A stretch of 23,099 bases of DNA from JAUNSR01 sp036655755 (GTDB lineage Bacteria > Bacteroidota > Bacteroidia > Bacteroidales > JAUNSR01): contig JAVVPN010000047.1 in the NCBI GenBank assembly GCA_036655755.1, forward strand, positions 1-23,099. The letters are read 5' to 3'. The notes under the pieces were generated by a model, which worked only from the letters and a program-made list of their open reading frames with translations, ran no database searches and was not told where the DNA came from. Shown one piece after another: positions 1 to 6,956 of the stretch. Position numbers and translations under genes: made by a program. The first letter of the stretch is position 1. Every line of letters begins with the position of its first letter.

Positions 1-1244
1 ATGAAGTGGTAACGACCAACTCGGAGGTGTTTATAAATGACGGAACCACATTCAGTGCGTTGAACGCGGGATTGGATAAAGTGTCTTTGGGTAAGATTGC
101 GATTGCCGATATCGATAATGATGGTAAACCCGATCTGTTGATTACCGGCACTACGGATAGCAAACCTACTCGTATTTATAAAAATGGTTTTGCAGCGGAT
201 CCAATCGAAGTTACAGCTCCGATGAATCTGAAAAGTATTGACAATGGTGACGGTACGGTAACATTGTCGTGGGATCGGCTGAATGAATTAAATCAACATT
301 CATATAATTTTTATTTGCGTAATACAAAAACCGATCAGCTTGTTTTTGCACCGATGGCAGATTTAGCGTCGGGATTGCGCTATTTGCCGCAGGCGGGTAA
401 TGCGGGGTTGAATAACCGGATTACGATAAAACTGCCTAATGACGAGACGGACTGGGTATGGAGTGTGCAGGCGATTAGTCATGCCTTCCGAAGCGGACCG
501 TTTGCCGAAGAGATAAAGGTGAGCGGAAATCAGTCGGGCGATTTGGAGAATTTGAAAGCGTTGCCTTGGGAAGCTGATTTTTCGGATGCTGATTTGTTTG
601 CCGCTGACTGGACGATTGTGGACGTCGATCAAAACGGTAAGACCTGGAGTTATAACAGCAATAAAAAATGTGCCGAATATACAAGTGTGACTAAGGCCGA
701 TGATTGGTTGTTTACTCCTCCGATGACATTCGGAGCAGGAGAGCATCAGTTTACGTTTAGGTATCAGACCGGTTCCGGTCGGTATGCCGAGCAGATGGAT
801 GTCACTTATGGCAAGAGCTGTAATCCGGCGGATCATACCGCGATCATGGCTTCTTATGAGGATTTGAAAACAGCTTTAAGTCAAGAGAAAGAGATTAAAG
901 CGGATATAGCGGAAGCGGGCACTTATTATGTGGGCTTCCATTTGCGTTCGGTTGATCCATGGGGATTAAGTCTGACGCAATTTAAGGCACAGTCGAACGC
1001 ATTGGTATCGTTGATGCCGGCATCGGATAACGCTGCGGTGTATTATGATACAACGACCGGCACACTGGTTGTGGCTGATCGGGAGGTTACTCGCCTGCAA
1101 CTGTTTTCGTCAGCGGGGCAGCTGGTTTTGTCGGAAAAGGGAAGTGTTTCGGCGATACCACTCGGACAATTCGCGTCCGGAATCTATCATGTGCGTTATT
1201 GCAAGGGGGATTCTTATCGTGGTTTTAGTTTTATAATCAGATAA
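1..1244 (+). CDS. T9SS-sorted FG-GAP/cleaved-adhesin surface protein, 3' part
   Basis: The frame is open to the left edge, so the start and probably most of the gene lie outside. The first visible segment holds an FG-GAP/VCBS calcium-binding repeat (DIDNDGKPDLLITG, about 108-150). A fibronectin-III-like segment with the WSVQAIS signature typical of such proteins follows (about 200-515). Next is a cleaved-adhesin or 'choice-of-anchor J' jelly-roll domain (about 545-1000). The last 70 residues or so look like a T9SS type A sorting domain: beta-rich, a GQLVLSEKG turn, then GIYHVRY and a basic end FIIR. Such proteins are exported by Sec, cross the outer membrane by type IX secretion, and lose the C-terminal domain when anchored or released. 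The role is probably adhesion or binding; the ligand is unknown. It ends five bases before the next gene, which has a related architecture. Domain calls are by eye. Confidence 0.8.
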   Translation, partial: EVVTTNSEVFINDGTTFSALNAGLDKVSLGKIAIADIDNDGKPDLLITGTTDSKPTRIYKNGFAADPIEVTAPMNLKSIDNGDGTVTLSWDRLNELNQHSYNFYLRNTKTDQLVFAPMADLASGLRYLPQAGNAGLNNRITIKLPNDETDWVWSVQAISHAFRSGPFAEEIKVSGNQSGDLENLKALPWEADFSDADLFAADWTIVDVDQNGKTWSYNSNKKCAEYTSVTKADDWLFTPPMTFGAGEHQFTFRYQTGSGRYAEQMDVTYGKSCNPADHTAIMASYEDLKTALSQEKEIKADIAEAGTYYVGFHLRSVDPWGLSLTQFKAQSNALVSLMPASDNAAVYYDTTTGTLVVADREVTRLQLFSSAGQLVLSEKGSVSAIPLGQFASGIYHVRYCKGDSYRGFSFIIR

Positions 1245-1249
1245 CTCGT

Positions 1250-3544
1250 ATGGCTAAGAGATTAATTGGTTTATTGGTCTGGGCATTGTCTTTTCTATCG
1301 CTCAATGCCCAGGTCGGTCCGGTTATGAAGCACTCCGAAGCGGTCATACCGGAGTGTGACGCGGAGTTTAAACTATCGGAGGTGGTTTTATATGACTTCC
1401 GAAGTTTGTCGCGGCAAGAAGAGTCGACGGTGGCGTTTGGGGTAAAGGGTGCGGATTCTGACCGGATTACCTGGTCTGAAAATTTTGATACTCCTTTGGA
1501 AGGGTGGACGATTGTTTCTTCTAATTCTGCAACCGTTAATTGGAAGCAGCAGCAAATGACCGGTATCAAGAGTTTTGCTTCGGTAGATCCGGATGATAAG
1601 CAATCTATGTTTGTAGAAGGTCATTACCGGCTACCCCGGGAAGAGGTGTCGCTGACTTCGCCGTTTGTGCGATTGGGAAATCAAGAAACATTATCTTTTT
1701 ATCTGGGGTATTCGCTTAATTTTTCAAGCTATTGTTCTCTTGAACTTTATCTGAATAAAAAAGATGGTTCGTCCCAATTTATTTGGGATACTACAAAAGG
1801 CGATTCGGCTCCGTTGAATTGGGTATGGCGTTTGGTCGATGTAGATCTGAAGGTGTTTAATGGGGAAGAGGTCTCTTTTTCGTGGATATTTAAAGGGTAT
1901 CAAGGTAATTTTGCACTCGATCGGGTACGTTTGAAAAAAGCGGGTGTGTCTGATCAATTTGAAATAGAAGCGGGTACGGTTGTTTCGTTTGTCGATTTAT
2001 CGCCCGATTTGCCGGTTAGCTGGAATTGGCAATTTCCGGGAGGCGAACCCGGTTTTTCAAAAGAACAGCATCCTGAGATTCTGTATAAAAGAAGCGGTGT
2101 ATATGATGTGACTCTAACAGTGAACGAAGGGGAGAATTCGTCGACTCTTTGCAAGCAGGCTTTTATAAAGGTGGTGGGAAAAGAACCGCAAGCGGAGATC
2201 GTTCCTCCGGCTGCTTTTCGCGAAGTCAAGACGCATCTGCCGCTGATCGCCCCGCTTGCGCATGTGCGGTATACGGATGGATCGGCTAATTATCCTACCG
2301 AGTGGCTTTGGCAGTTTACGGGTGTGGACCCTGAGGGGGGAGAATTGTGGGTTTCGGATGAGGAATCGCCGGTTGTTTCTTATCAATACAGGGGGACGCA
2401 ATATGTGAGCCTGCTGGTGCAGAATGAACAGGGGAGTTCTTCGAAAGACCTTTCTGTATTTGTGGGGTATGACGGCTGGATAAATAACTATCGGGCGGGA
2501 GATGAAACGGTGGTTTTTGATCTTGGGGATGGATTCGGCTATTTTCCGGGTTCGAACAAACTTAAAATAACGGATTATGCGGAGTATTTTTCAAAGCCGT
2601 CGCAACCGCTATTGCTTTATGGAATAAATCTTTACTTTTCAAAAGTTTTTGCCGAAGAGCTTTATTATCAGATTCAGGATATTCGTGTAGCTGTATGTAA
2701 GAATGAAAACGGAATACCGGGAGCTGAAATCGGGTCTACCTCGTGGCGGATAGTGGATCTTGATACGCCTACCGACGTCGCTTTGCGTCCAACGCTTTTT
2801 GAGTTTTCGAAACCACTGAAGATTCAGGATGATTTCTTTATCGTGATATCCAATATTCCGGAACCGGGTGAGACGGTAGATGTGCGTCTGGCCACCGCTG
2901 CATTTCGTAAGGAGGGTAACACCGCGTATCTTAAAACCAGAGACGGGTGGAAAGCGGCAAGTTCCTATTTCGGAAAAGACAGCCATACTTCGCTTTTGTT
3001 GTCGGCTTATGTTTTGCATTCGGTATTGGAGCCTTTTGAAACCGAATTGCAGGTGGGGGAAGGAAGAGGGATTGTCGAGGTGCCGGTTTTCTCCTATCTG
3101 GGATATGAGACTCCGGTAACAAGTGGTGAGTCCTGGTGTCGCATAACCGGAACCGCCAATGGCTTGACACTCGATACGCTGAGGATCGAATACGATGATA
3201 TGCCAAAGGAAATCAATCGGCGGGAAGCGGAATTTAAGGTGACGGATGGTTTGCAACAAAAGTCTATACGTTTGGTACAGAGTATTGCTACCGGAATGTT
3301 GGAGGGCAACGAGGTGCATTCTTTATCGGTTTACCCGTCTGTTTGTGAGCGCGAGTTGCGGATAACAAGTGATAAGGAGGTGAAAAATATAAGGATTTAT
3401 GATGTGCAGGGTGGTTGTGTATACGATCAAATAGCAAACGGGACTGATATCAGCATCGATGTGTCTGCTTTTTTGCCCGGAATATATATCGCGCATATCA
3501 ACGAATCGGGCAACCATCATCAGATAAGATTCATAAAGAAATAA
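1250..3544 (+). CDS. T9SS-sorted secreted protein with jelly-roll, PKD and BACON-like domains
   Basis: A 764-residue exported protein. Residues 1-20 form a Sec signal peptide (basic MAKR, a hydrophobic core, likely cut after LNA before Gln21). Residues about 72-232 resemble the cleaved-adhesin/choice-of-anchor J fold (WSENFD...GWTIV, then FALDRVRLKKAG). Residues about 235-312 form a PKD domain (FVDLSPDLPVSWNWQFPGG, then GVYDVTLTV), and a second PKD-like segment follows (WLWQFTG...YRGTQYVSLLV). After a long unassigned middle, about 597-680 resembles a BACON domain (WCRITG...EFKVTDGLQQKSIRLVQ). Residues about 690-764 look like a T9SS type A sorting domain (LSVYPSV, IRIYDVQG, LPGIYIAHI, ending FIKK). 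No catalytic motif was recognised, so it is probably a binding or structural surface protein. The five-base gap to the upstream gene suggests one operon. Confidence 0.82.
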   Translation: MAKRLIGLLVWALSFLSLNAQVGPVMKHSEAVIPECDAEFKLSEVVLYDFRSLSRQEESTVAFGVKGADSDRITWSENFDTPLEGWTIVSSNSATVNWKQQQMTGIKSFASVDPDDKQSMFVEGHYRLPREEVSLTSPFVRLGNQETLSFYLGYSLNFSSYCSLELYLNKKDGSSQFIWDTTKGDSAPLNWVWRLVDVDLKVFNGEEVSFSWIFKGYQGNFALDRVRLKKAGVSDQFEIEAGTVVSFVDLSPDLPVSWNWQFPGGEPGFSKEQHPEILYKRSGVYDVTLTVNEGENSSTLCKQAFIKVVGKEPQAEIVPPAAFREVKTHLPLIAPLAHVRYTDGSANYPTEWLWQFTGVDPEGGELWVSDEESPVVSYQYRGTQYVSLLVQNEQGSSSKDLSVFVGYDGWINNYRAGDETVVFDLGDGFGYFPGSNKLKITDYAEYFSKPSQPLLLYGINLYFSKVFAEELYYQIQDIRVAVCKNENGIPGAEIGSTSWRIVDLDTPTDVALRPTLFEFSKPLKIQDDFFIVISNIPEPGETVDVRLATAAFRKEGNTAYLKTRDGWKAASSYFGKDSHTSLLLSAYVLHSVLEPFETELQVGEGRGIVEVPVFSYLGYETPVTSGESWCRITGTANGLTLDTLRIEYDDMPKEINRREAEFKVTDGLQQKSIRLVQSIATGMLEGNEVHSLSVYPSVCERELRITSDKEVKNIRIYDVQGGCVYDQIANGTDISIDVSAFLPGIYIAHINESGNHHQIRFIKK

Positions 3545-3620
3545 TAGGGATAAGCTTAAGTATAGTCCCCACTGGTATTAATTTTATCGGTTATCATAGT
3601 TCGTTCCAACTAAAATTGTC

Positions 3621-3628
3621 TATTTTTG
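3621..3628 (+). promoter_or_regulatory. Candidate -7 box for tsaB
   Basis: TATTTTTG matches the Bacteroidota -7 consensus TAnnTTTG. A weak -33 element (TTCG, 3600-3603) lies 17 bases upstream, a little close for the usual spacing. The predicted transcript would start near 3635, at the base of the 3636-3657 hairpin, and reach the tsaB ATG after about 58 bases. Confidence 0.5.
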
Positions 3629-3635
3629 TGGTACG

Positions 3636-3657
3636 GAAAGCCGGAATAATGGCTTTC
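3636..3657 (+). promoter_or_regulatory. Inverted repeat in the tsaB leader
   Basis: GAAAGCC (3636-3642) and GGCTTTC (3651-3657) are perfect inverted copies around an 8-base loop. No T-run follows, so this does not look like a terminator. Because the candidate -7 box lies just upstream, the hairpin would form at the very 5' end of the mRNA, where it could protect the end or bind a protein. The function is inferred, not shown. Confidence 0.4.
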
Positions 3658-3692
3658 ATACTTCTCTTTAATAAAACAGATCATTTTTTTCT

Positions 3693-4388
3693 ATGCCCGT
3701 TATATTGAATATTGAAACATCGACAACGGTGTGTTCGGTGGCTCTGACCCGTGATGGCGGAGTGGAATTTCATAAAGAAGCCTTTGAAGGGCCTTCTCAT
3801 GCACGTAACCTGGCTCCGTTTGTAGAAGAAGCCTTAAAATTCGCCCGCGAAAAAGGATATAACCTCGATGCTGTTGCCGTAAGTTGTGGCCCCGGTTCTT
3901 ATACGGGATTGCGTATCGGTGTGTCGGAAGCAAAAGGTTTATGCTTTGGCTTGGATATACCTCTTATCGCGTTGAATACACTTCAGATTATCACTTGCTC
4001 GGTGATGTTTGGCGGCTGTTTCGGCGACGATGCTCTGTTTTGTCCGATGATTGATGCGCGACGAATGGAAGTTTATTCGGCAATCTACGATTTGGGACTG
4101 GGAGAAGTGAAGCCGGTATCGGCGGATATTATCGATGAAAACTCTTACAAGGAGATTCTGGATAAACAGCCGGTTTATTTCTTTGGCGACGGCGCCGCAA
4201 AATGCAAAGAGGTGATTAAGCATCCGAATGCCCGCTTTATCGACTCGGTATTGCCGGTGGCGTATGATATGATGGCCCTTGCGGAAATGGCATATCGCCG
4301 TCAGGATTTCAAGGACGTAGCGTATTTCGAGCCTTTCTATCTGAAAGAGTTTGTCGCTACTACTCCTAAGAATAAAGTATTAAAATGA
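3693..4388 (+). CDS. tsaB: tRNA threonylcarbamoyladenosine biosynthesis protein TsaB
   Basis: A 231-residue protein, normal length for TsaB. It is the ASKHA-fold partner that holds TsaD in the TsaB-TsaD-TsaE complex. That complex transfers threonylcarbamoyl to A37 of ANN-decoding tRNAs (t6A) in the cytoplasm. The N-terminus VILNIETSTTVCSVAL is the family's first beta-hairpin, and SCGPGSYTGLRIGVSEAKGL (about 64-83) is the strongest TsaB signature. The metal-binding histidines of TsaD are absent, as expected for the non-catalytic paralogue. The ATG start directly precedes the conserved beta-strand. The next gene begins 17 bases after the stop, so the two are probably cotranscribed from the candidate promoter at 3621. 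Confidence 0.93.
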   Translation: MPVILNIETSTTVCSVALTRDGGVEFHKEAFEGPSHARNLAPFVEEALKFAREKGYNLDAVAVSCGPGSYTGLRIGVSEAKGLCFGLDIPLIALNTLQIITCSVMFGGCFGDDALFCPMIDARRMEVYSAIYDLGLGEVKPVSADIIDENSYKEILDKQPVYFFGDGAAKCKEVIKHPNARFIDSVLPVAYDMMALAEMAYRRQDFKDVAYFEPFYLKEFVATTPKNKVLK

Positions 4389-4405
4389 TTTCAAACAATT
4401 GAACG

Positions 4406-5002
4406 ATGGAATATAATACCCAACTCAAGCGTATGGTGCTTCCGGAATATGGACGGAATGTGCAAAGTATGGTGGATCATGCCCTGACGATCGAGGATCG
4501 GGCAGAGCGCGCCCGTTGTGCGCAAAGCATCATTAATATTATGGGGAACTTGTTTCCGCATCTGCGTGATGTAGAGGATTTCAAGCATAAACTGTGGGAT
4601 CACCTTGCAATCATGTCTGATTTTAAGCTTGATATTGATTATCCGTACGAGATTATCCGTAAGGAGAATCTGTATACGCATCCCGAAAAGGTAGCATATT
4701 CTCTTCCGAAGATTCGTTACCGTCATTACGGTAAGTTTCTTGAGCAGATGCTTGAAAAAGCGCGCCAGATGGAGGATACTCCCGAACGACGCCAATTGCT
4801 TTTGATGCTTGCTCATCAGATGAAACGTTCTTGTCTGAATATCTCGCGCGAAGGGGAAGTGGATGATGAGAAAATCTATAAAGATATCAGCGAATATACG
4901 CAAGGTGATATTGCGCTTGATGCCCAGACTTTACGTTTGAAAAACTCACGTGATATCCTTCAGCGAAAGAATAAAAATATGATTCGAAGAGCGGTTAGAT
5001 AA
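4406..5002 (+). CDS. DUF4290 family protein
   Basis: A 198-residue soluble protein that I recognise as the Bacteroidota-specific DUF4290 family, which often sits directly upstream of murA. It is mostly helical and charged, with no signal peptide or membrane segment. A notable stretch is the EYNTQLKRMVLPEYGRN opening, a family hallmark. The C-terminus is very basic (LQRKNKNMIRRAVR), which would suit nucleic acid or ribosome contact, but this is inference. The function is unknown. Its stop codon lies inside the loop of a small terminator hairpin (4991-5006). Confidence 0.85.
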   Translation: MEYNTQLKRMVLPEYGRNVQSMVDHALTIEDRAERARCAQSIINIMGNLFPHLRDVEDFKHKLWDHLAIMSDFKLDIDYPYEIIRKENLYTHPEKVAYSLPKIRYRHYGKFLEQMLEKARQMEDTPERRQLLLMLAHQMKRSCLNISREGEVDDEKIYKDISEYTQGDIALDAQTLRLKNSRDILQRKNKNMIRRAVR

Positions 5003-5013
5003 CCGCTTTTTTT
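4991..5013 (+). terminator. Intrinsic terminator overlapping the DUF4290 stop
   Basis: GCGGTT (4991-4996) pairs with AACCGC (5001-5006) across the loop AGAT, followed by seven T (5007-5013). The stop codon TAA (5000-5002) straddles loop and stem, so a ribosome terminating here would cover the hairpin. Termination may therefore be partial and linked to translation, with some readthrough into murA. Confidence 0.7.
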
Positions 5014-5047
5014 ATATATTGCAGAAACGAAATTTAACACCCACATT

Positions 5048-6352
5048 ATGTCATCATTTATCATAGAAGGTGGCCACAAAATGCAGGGAGTGCTAACTCC
5101 TCAAGGAGCTAAAAACGAAGCGCTTCAGATTATCTGTGCCACGTTGCTTACCCCTGAAGAAGTGATTGTTGAAAATATCCCTGATATTCTCGATGTCAAT
5201 AACCTGATACAACTTTTACGCGATATGGGGGTGAAAATCTCTCATCCCGCTGCGAATACCTATAGTTTTAAAGCTGACGAAATCAATATCGATTACCTTC
5301 ACTCGGATGAGTTTTTGCGTAAAAGCGCATCTCTTCGCGGGTCGGTCATGATTATCGGGCCGTTGGTGGCCCGTTTTGGTTATGCCATGCTGCCAAAGCC
5401 GGGAGGTGATAAGATTGGCCGTCGCCGGTTGGACACTCATTTTCTGGGATTGCAAAAGCTGGGTGCCGATTTTGAATATAATTCAAACCGGCAGATTTAT
5501 GAAATATCGGCTAAAGAGCTCAACGGAACATACATGTTGCTGGATGAGGCTTCTGTGACCGGTACGGCGAATATCCTGATGGCGGCCGTATTGGCAAAGG
5601 GTTCAACAACCATTTATAATGCCGCTTGCGAGCCTTATTTGCAGCAATTATCGAAAATGCTGAATAGCATGGGCGCGAAAATCAGCGGAATCGGATCGAA
5701 TCTGCTGACCATTGAAGGGGTAGAAGCATTGGGGGGAACCCATCATCGTATTTTGCCCGATATGATTGAGGTGGGTAGCTTTATCGGTATGGCGGCAATG
5801 ACAGGTTCGGAAATCACATTGAAAGATGTGTCGTTCGAAAACCTGGGTGTCATTCCGGATAGTTTCCGCCGATTGGGCATTACCGTAGGGCAGATCGGAG
5901 ACGATTTGTATATCCCGCCACATGACCATTATACAATTGATTCGTTTATCGACGGGTCGATTATGAACATTGCGGATGCGCCATGGCCGGGACTGACTCC
6001 CGATTTGCTGAGCGTTTTGCTGGTGACTGCCACGCAGGCGAAAGGAAGTGTGTTGATTCATCAGAAGATGTTTGAGAGCCGCTTGTTTTTTGTGGATAAG
6101 CTGATAGATATGGGTGCGCAGATTATTCTTTGCGATCCGCACCGCGCTACTGTAATCGGATTGGATAATCAGTTTAAATTGCGACCGGCGGTAATGTCGT
6201 CGCCCGATATCCGGGCCGGAATTGCGTTGCTGATTGCCGCCATGTCGGCAGACGGTATCAGTCGAATCCATAACATTGAACAGATTGATCGTGGCTATCA
6301 GAATATCGATAAGCGACTGAATGCTATCGGAGCACGTATCACTCGTATTTAA
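5048..6352 (+). CDS. murA: UDP-N-acetylglucosamine 1-carboxyvinyltransferase MurA, Asp-type active site
   Basis: A 434-residue EPSP-synthase-fold enzyme. It moves enolpyruvate from PEP to UDP-GlcNAc, the first committed step of peptidoglycan synthesis, in the cytoplasm. Lys22-Asn23 (AKNEAL), Asp319 (GLTPDLLS) and Arg389 (SPDIRAG) match the catalytic and substrate-binding residues of E. coli MurA. The mobile active-site loop reads PGGDKIGRRRLDTHF, so the position that is Cys115 in E. coli is Asp121 here (codon GAT, 5408-5410). In Mycobacterium tuberculosis and Chlamydia the same Asp gives a working enzyme that fosfomycin cannot alkylate. The length and all other motifs are normal, so the gene is intact. 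The ATG start has no Shine-Dalgarno. rimM follows after 12 bases, suggesting cotranscription. Confidence 0.96.
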   Translation: MSSFIIEGGHKMQGVLTPQGAKNEALQIICATLLTPEEVIVENIPDILDVNNLIQLLRDMGVKISHPAANTYSFKADEINIDYLHSDEFLRKSASLRGSVMIIGPLVARFGYAMLPKPGGDKIGRRRLDTHFLGLQKLGADFEYNSNRQIYEISAKELNGTYMLLDEASVTGTANILMAAVLAKGSTTIYNAACEPYLQQLSKMLNSMGAKISGIGSNLLTIEGVEALGGTHHRILPDMIEVGSFIGMAAMTGSEITLKDVSFENLGVIPDSFRRLGITVGQIGDDLYIPPHDHYTIDSFIDGSIMNIADAPWPGLTPDLLSVLLVTATQAKGSVLIHQKMFESRLFFVDKLIDMGAQIILCDPHRATVIGLDNQFKLRPAVMSSPDIRAGIALLIAAMSADGISRIHNIEQIDRGYQNIDKRLNAIGARITRI

Positions 6353-6364
6353 ACCTGCTTAATT

Positions 6365-6883
6365 ATGATAAAAAGAGACGAACTGATTAAAATAGGACAA
6401 TTCAATAAACCTCACGGATTGTCGGGTGAGTTAGCCTTTACTTTTACGGATGATGTGTTTGATCGCACGGAGTGTCCGTATATCGTATGTGAGATTGATG
6501 GTATCTTCGTTCCTTTTTTTCTGGAAGAATACCGTTTCCGGACTGATTCAACTGCATTGGTAAAGCTGATCGATATCGATAGCGCAGAGGATGGCCGTAT
6601 GTTTACAAATCTGGACGTATATTTTCCGAAAGCGTATGTGCGCGAGGAGGAAGCTATGCAGGGCGGAAAAGACTTTTTCCTGAACTATAAAGTGATGGAA
6701 GAGACGCATGGCTACCTTGGGAATATCGTGGAGGTTGATGATGCCACTGCGAATGTTTTGTTCGTGATAGAGAATGAGGACGACGAGCAGTTGCTTGTGC
6801 CTGCAGTGGATGAGTTTGTAACCAATATCGACGAGAAAAACAAGGTTATTTATTTGAAATTGCCGGAAGGGCTTATTGAATAA
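6365..6883 (+). CDS. rimM: Ribosome maturation factor RimM
   Basis: A 172-residue protein that binds ribosomal protein S19 and helps mature the head of the 30S subunit and process 16S rRNA. The N-terminal RimM barrel opens with the diagnostic IGQFNKPHGLSGELAF (about 11-26). The C-terminal PRC barrel runs about 102-170 (FFLNYKVMEETHGYLGNI, then LLVPAVDEFVTNID and LKLPEGLIE). The length is normal for the family. In many bacteria rimM sits with rpsP and trmD; here it is the last gene after murA, an arrangement I associate with Bacteroidota. A strong bidirectional terminator follows 13 bases after the stop. Confidence 0.93.
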   Translation: MIKRDELIKIGQFNKPHGLSGELAFTFTDDVFDRTECPYIVCEIDGIFVPFFLEEYRFRTDSTALVKLIDIDSAEDGRMFTNLDVYFPKAYVREEEAMQGGKDFFLNYKVMEETHGYLGNIVEVDDATANVLFVIENEDDEQLLVPAVDEFVTNIDEKNKVIYLKLPEGLIE

Positions 6884-6896
6884 GGATACTTATTAT

Positions 6897-6956
6897 ATAA
6901 AACGGAAGTCCCGTTATAAAATGAACGAACATTTTATAACGGGACTTCCGTTTTAT
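6897..6956. terminator. Perfect 27-bp bidirectional terminator between rimM and the kinase gene
   Basis: Bases 6897-6923 and 6930-6956 are exact reverse complements, 27 bp with no mismatch, around the loop AACGAA. The arms have an A/T-rich base (ATAAAACGG...CCGTTTTAT), so each strand's transcript ends in a U-rich stretch and the hairpin can serve both convergent genes. The kinase stop codon (6953-6955 on the plus strand) lies within the right arm. Confidence 0.88.

Noticed and set aside
2639..3319. 226-codon minus-strand reading frame inside the second T9SS gene
   Set aside because: It is antisense to a gene with clear domains, with a basic composition typical of shadow frames and no start signal.
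3545..3692. Riboswitch ahead of tsaB
   Set aside because: Only a single hairpin is visible. The leader is about 58 bases from the candidate start, too short for known riboswitch aptamers with an expression platform.
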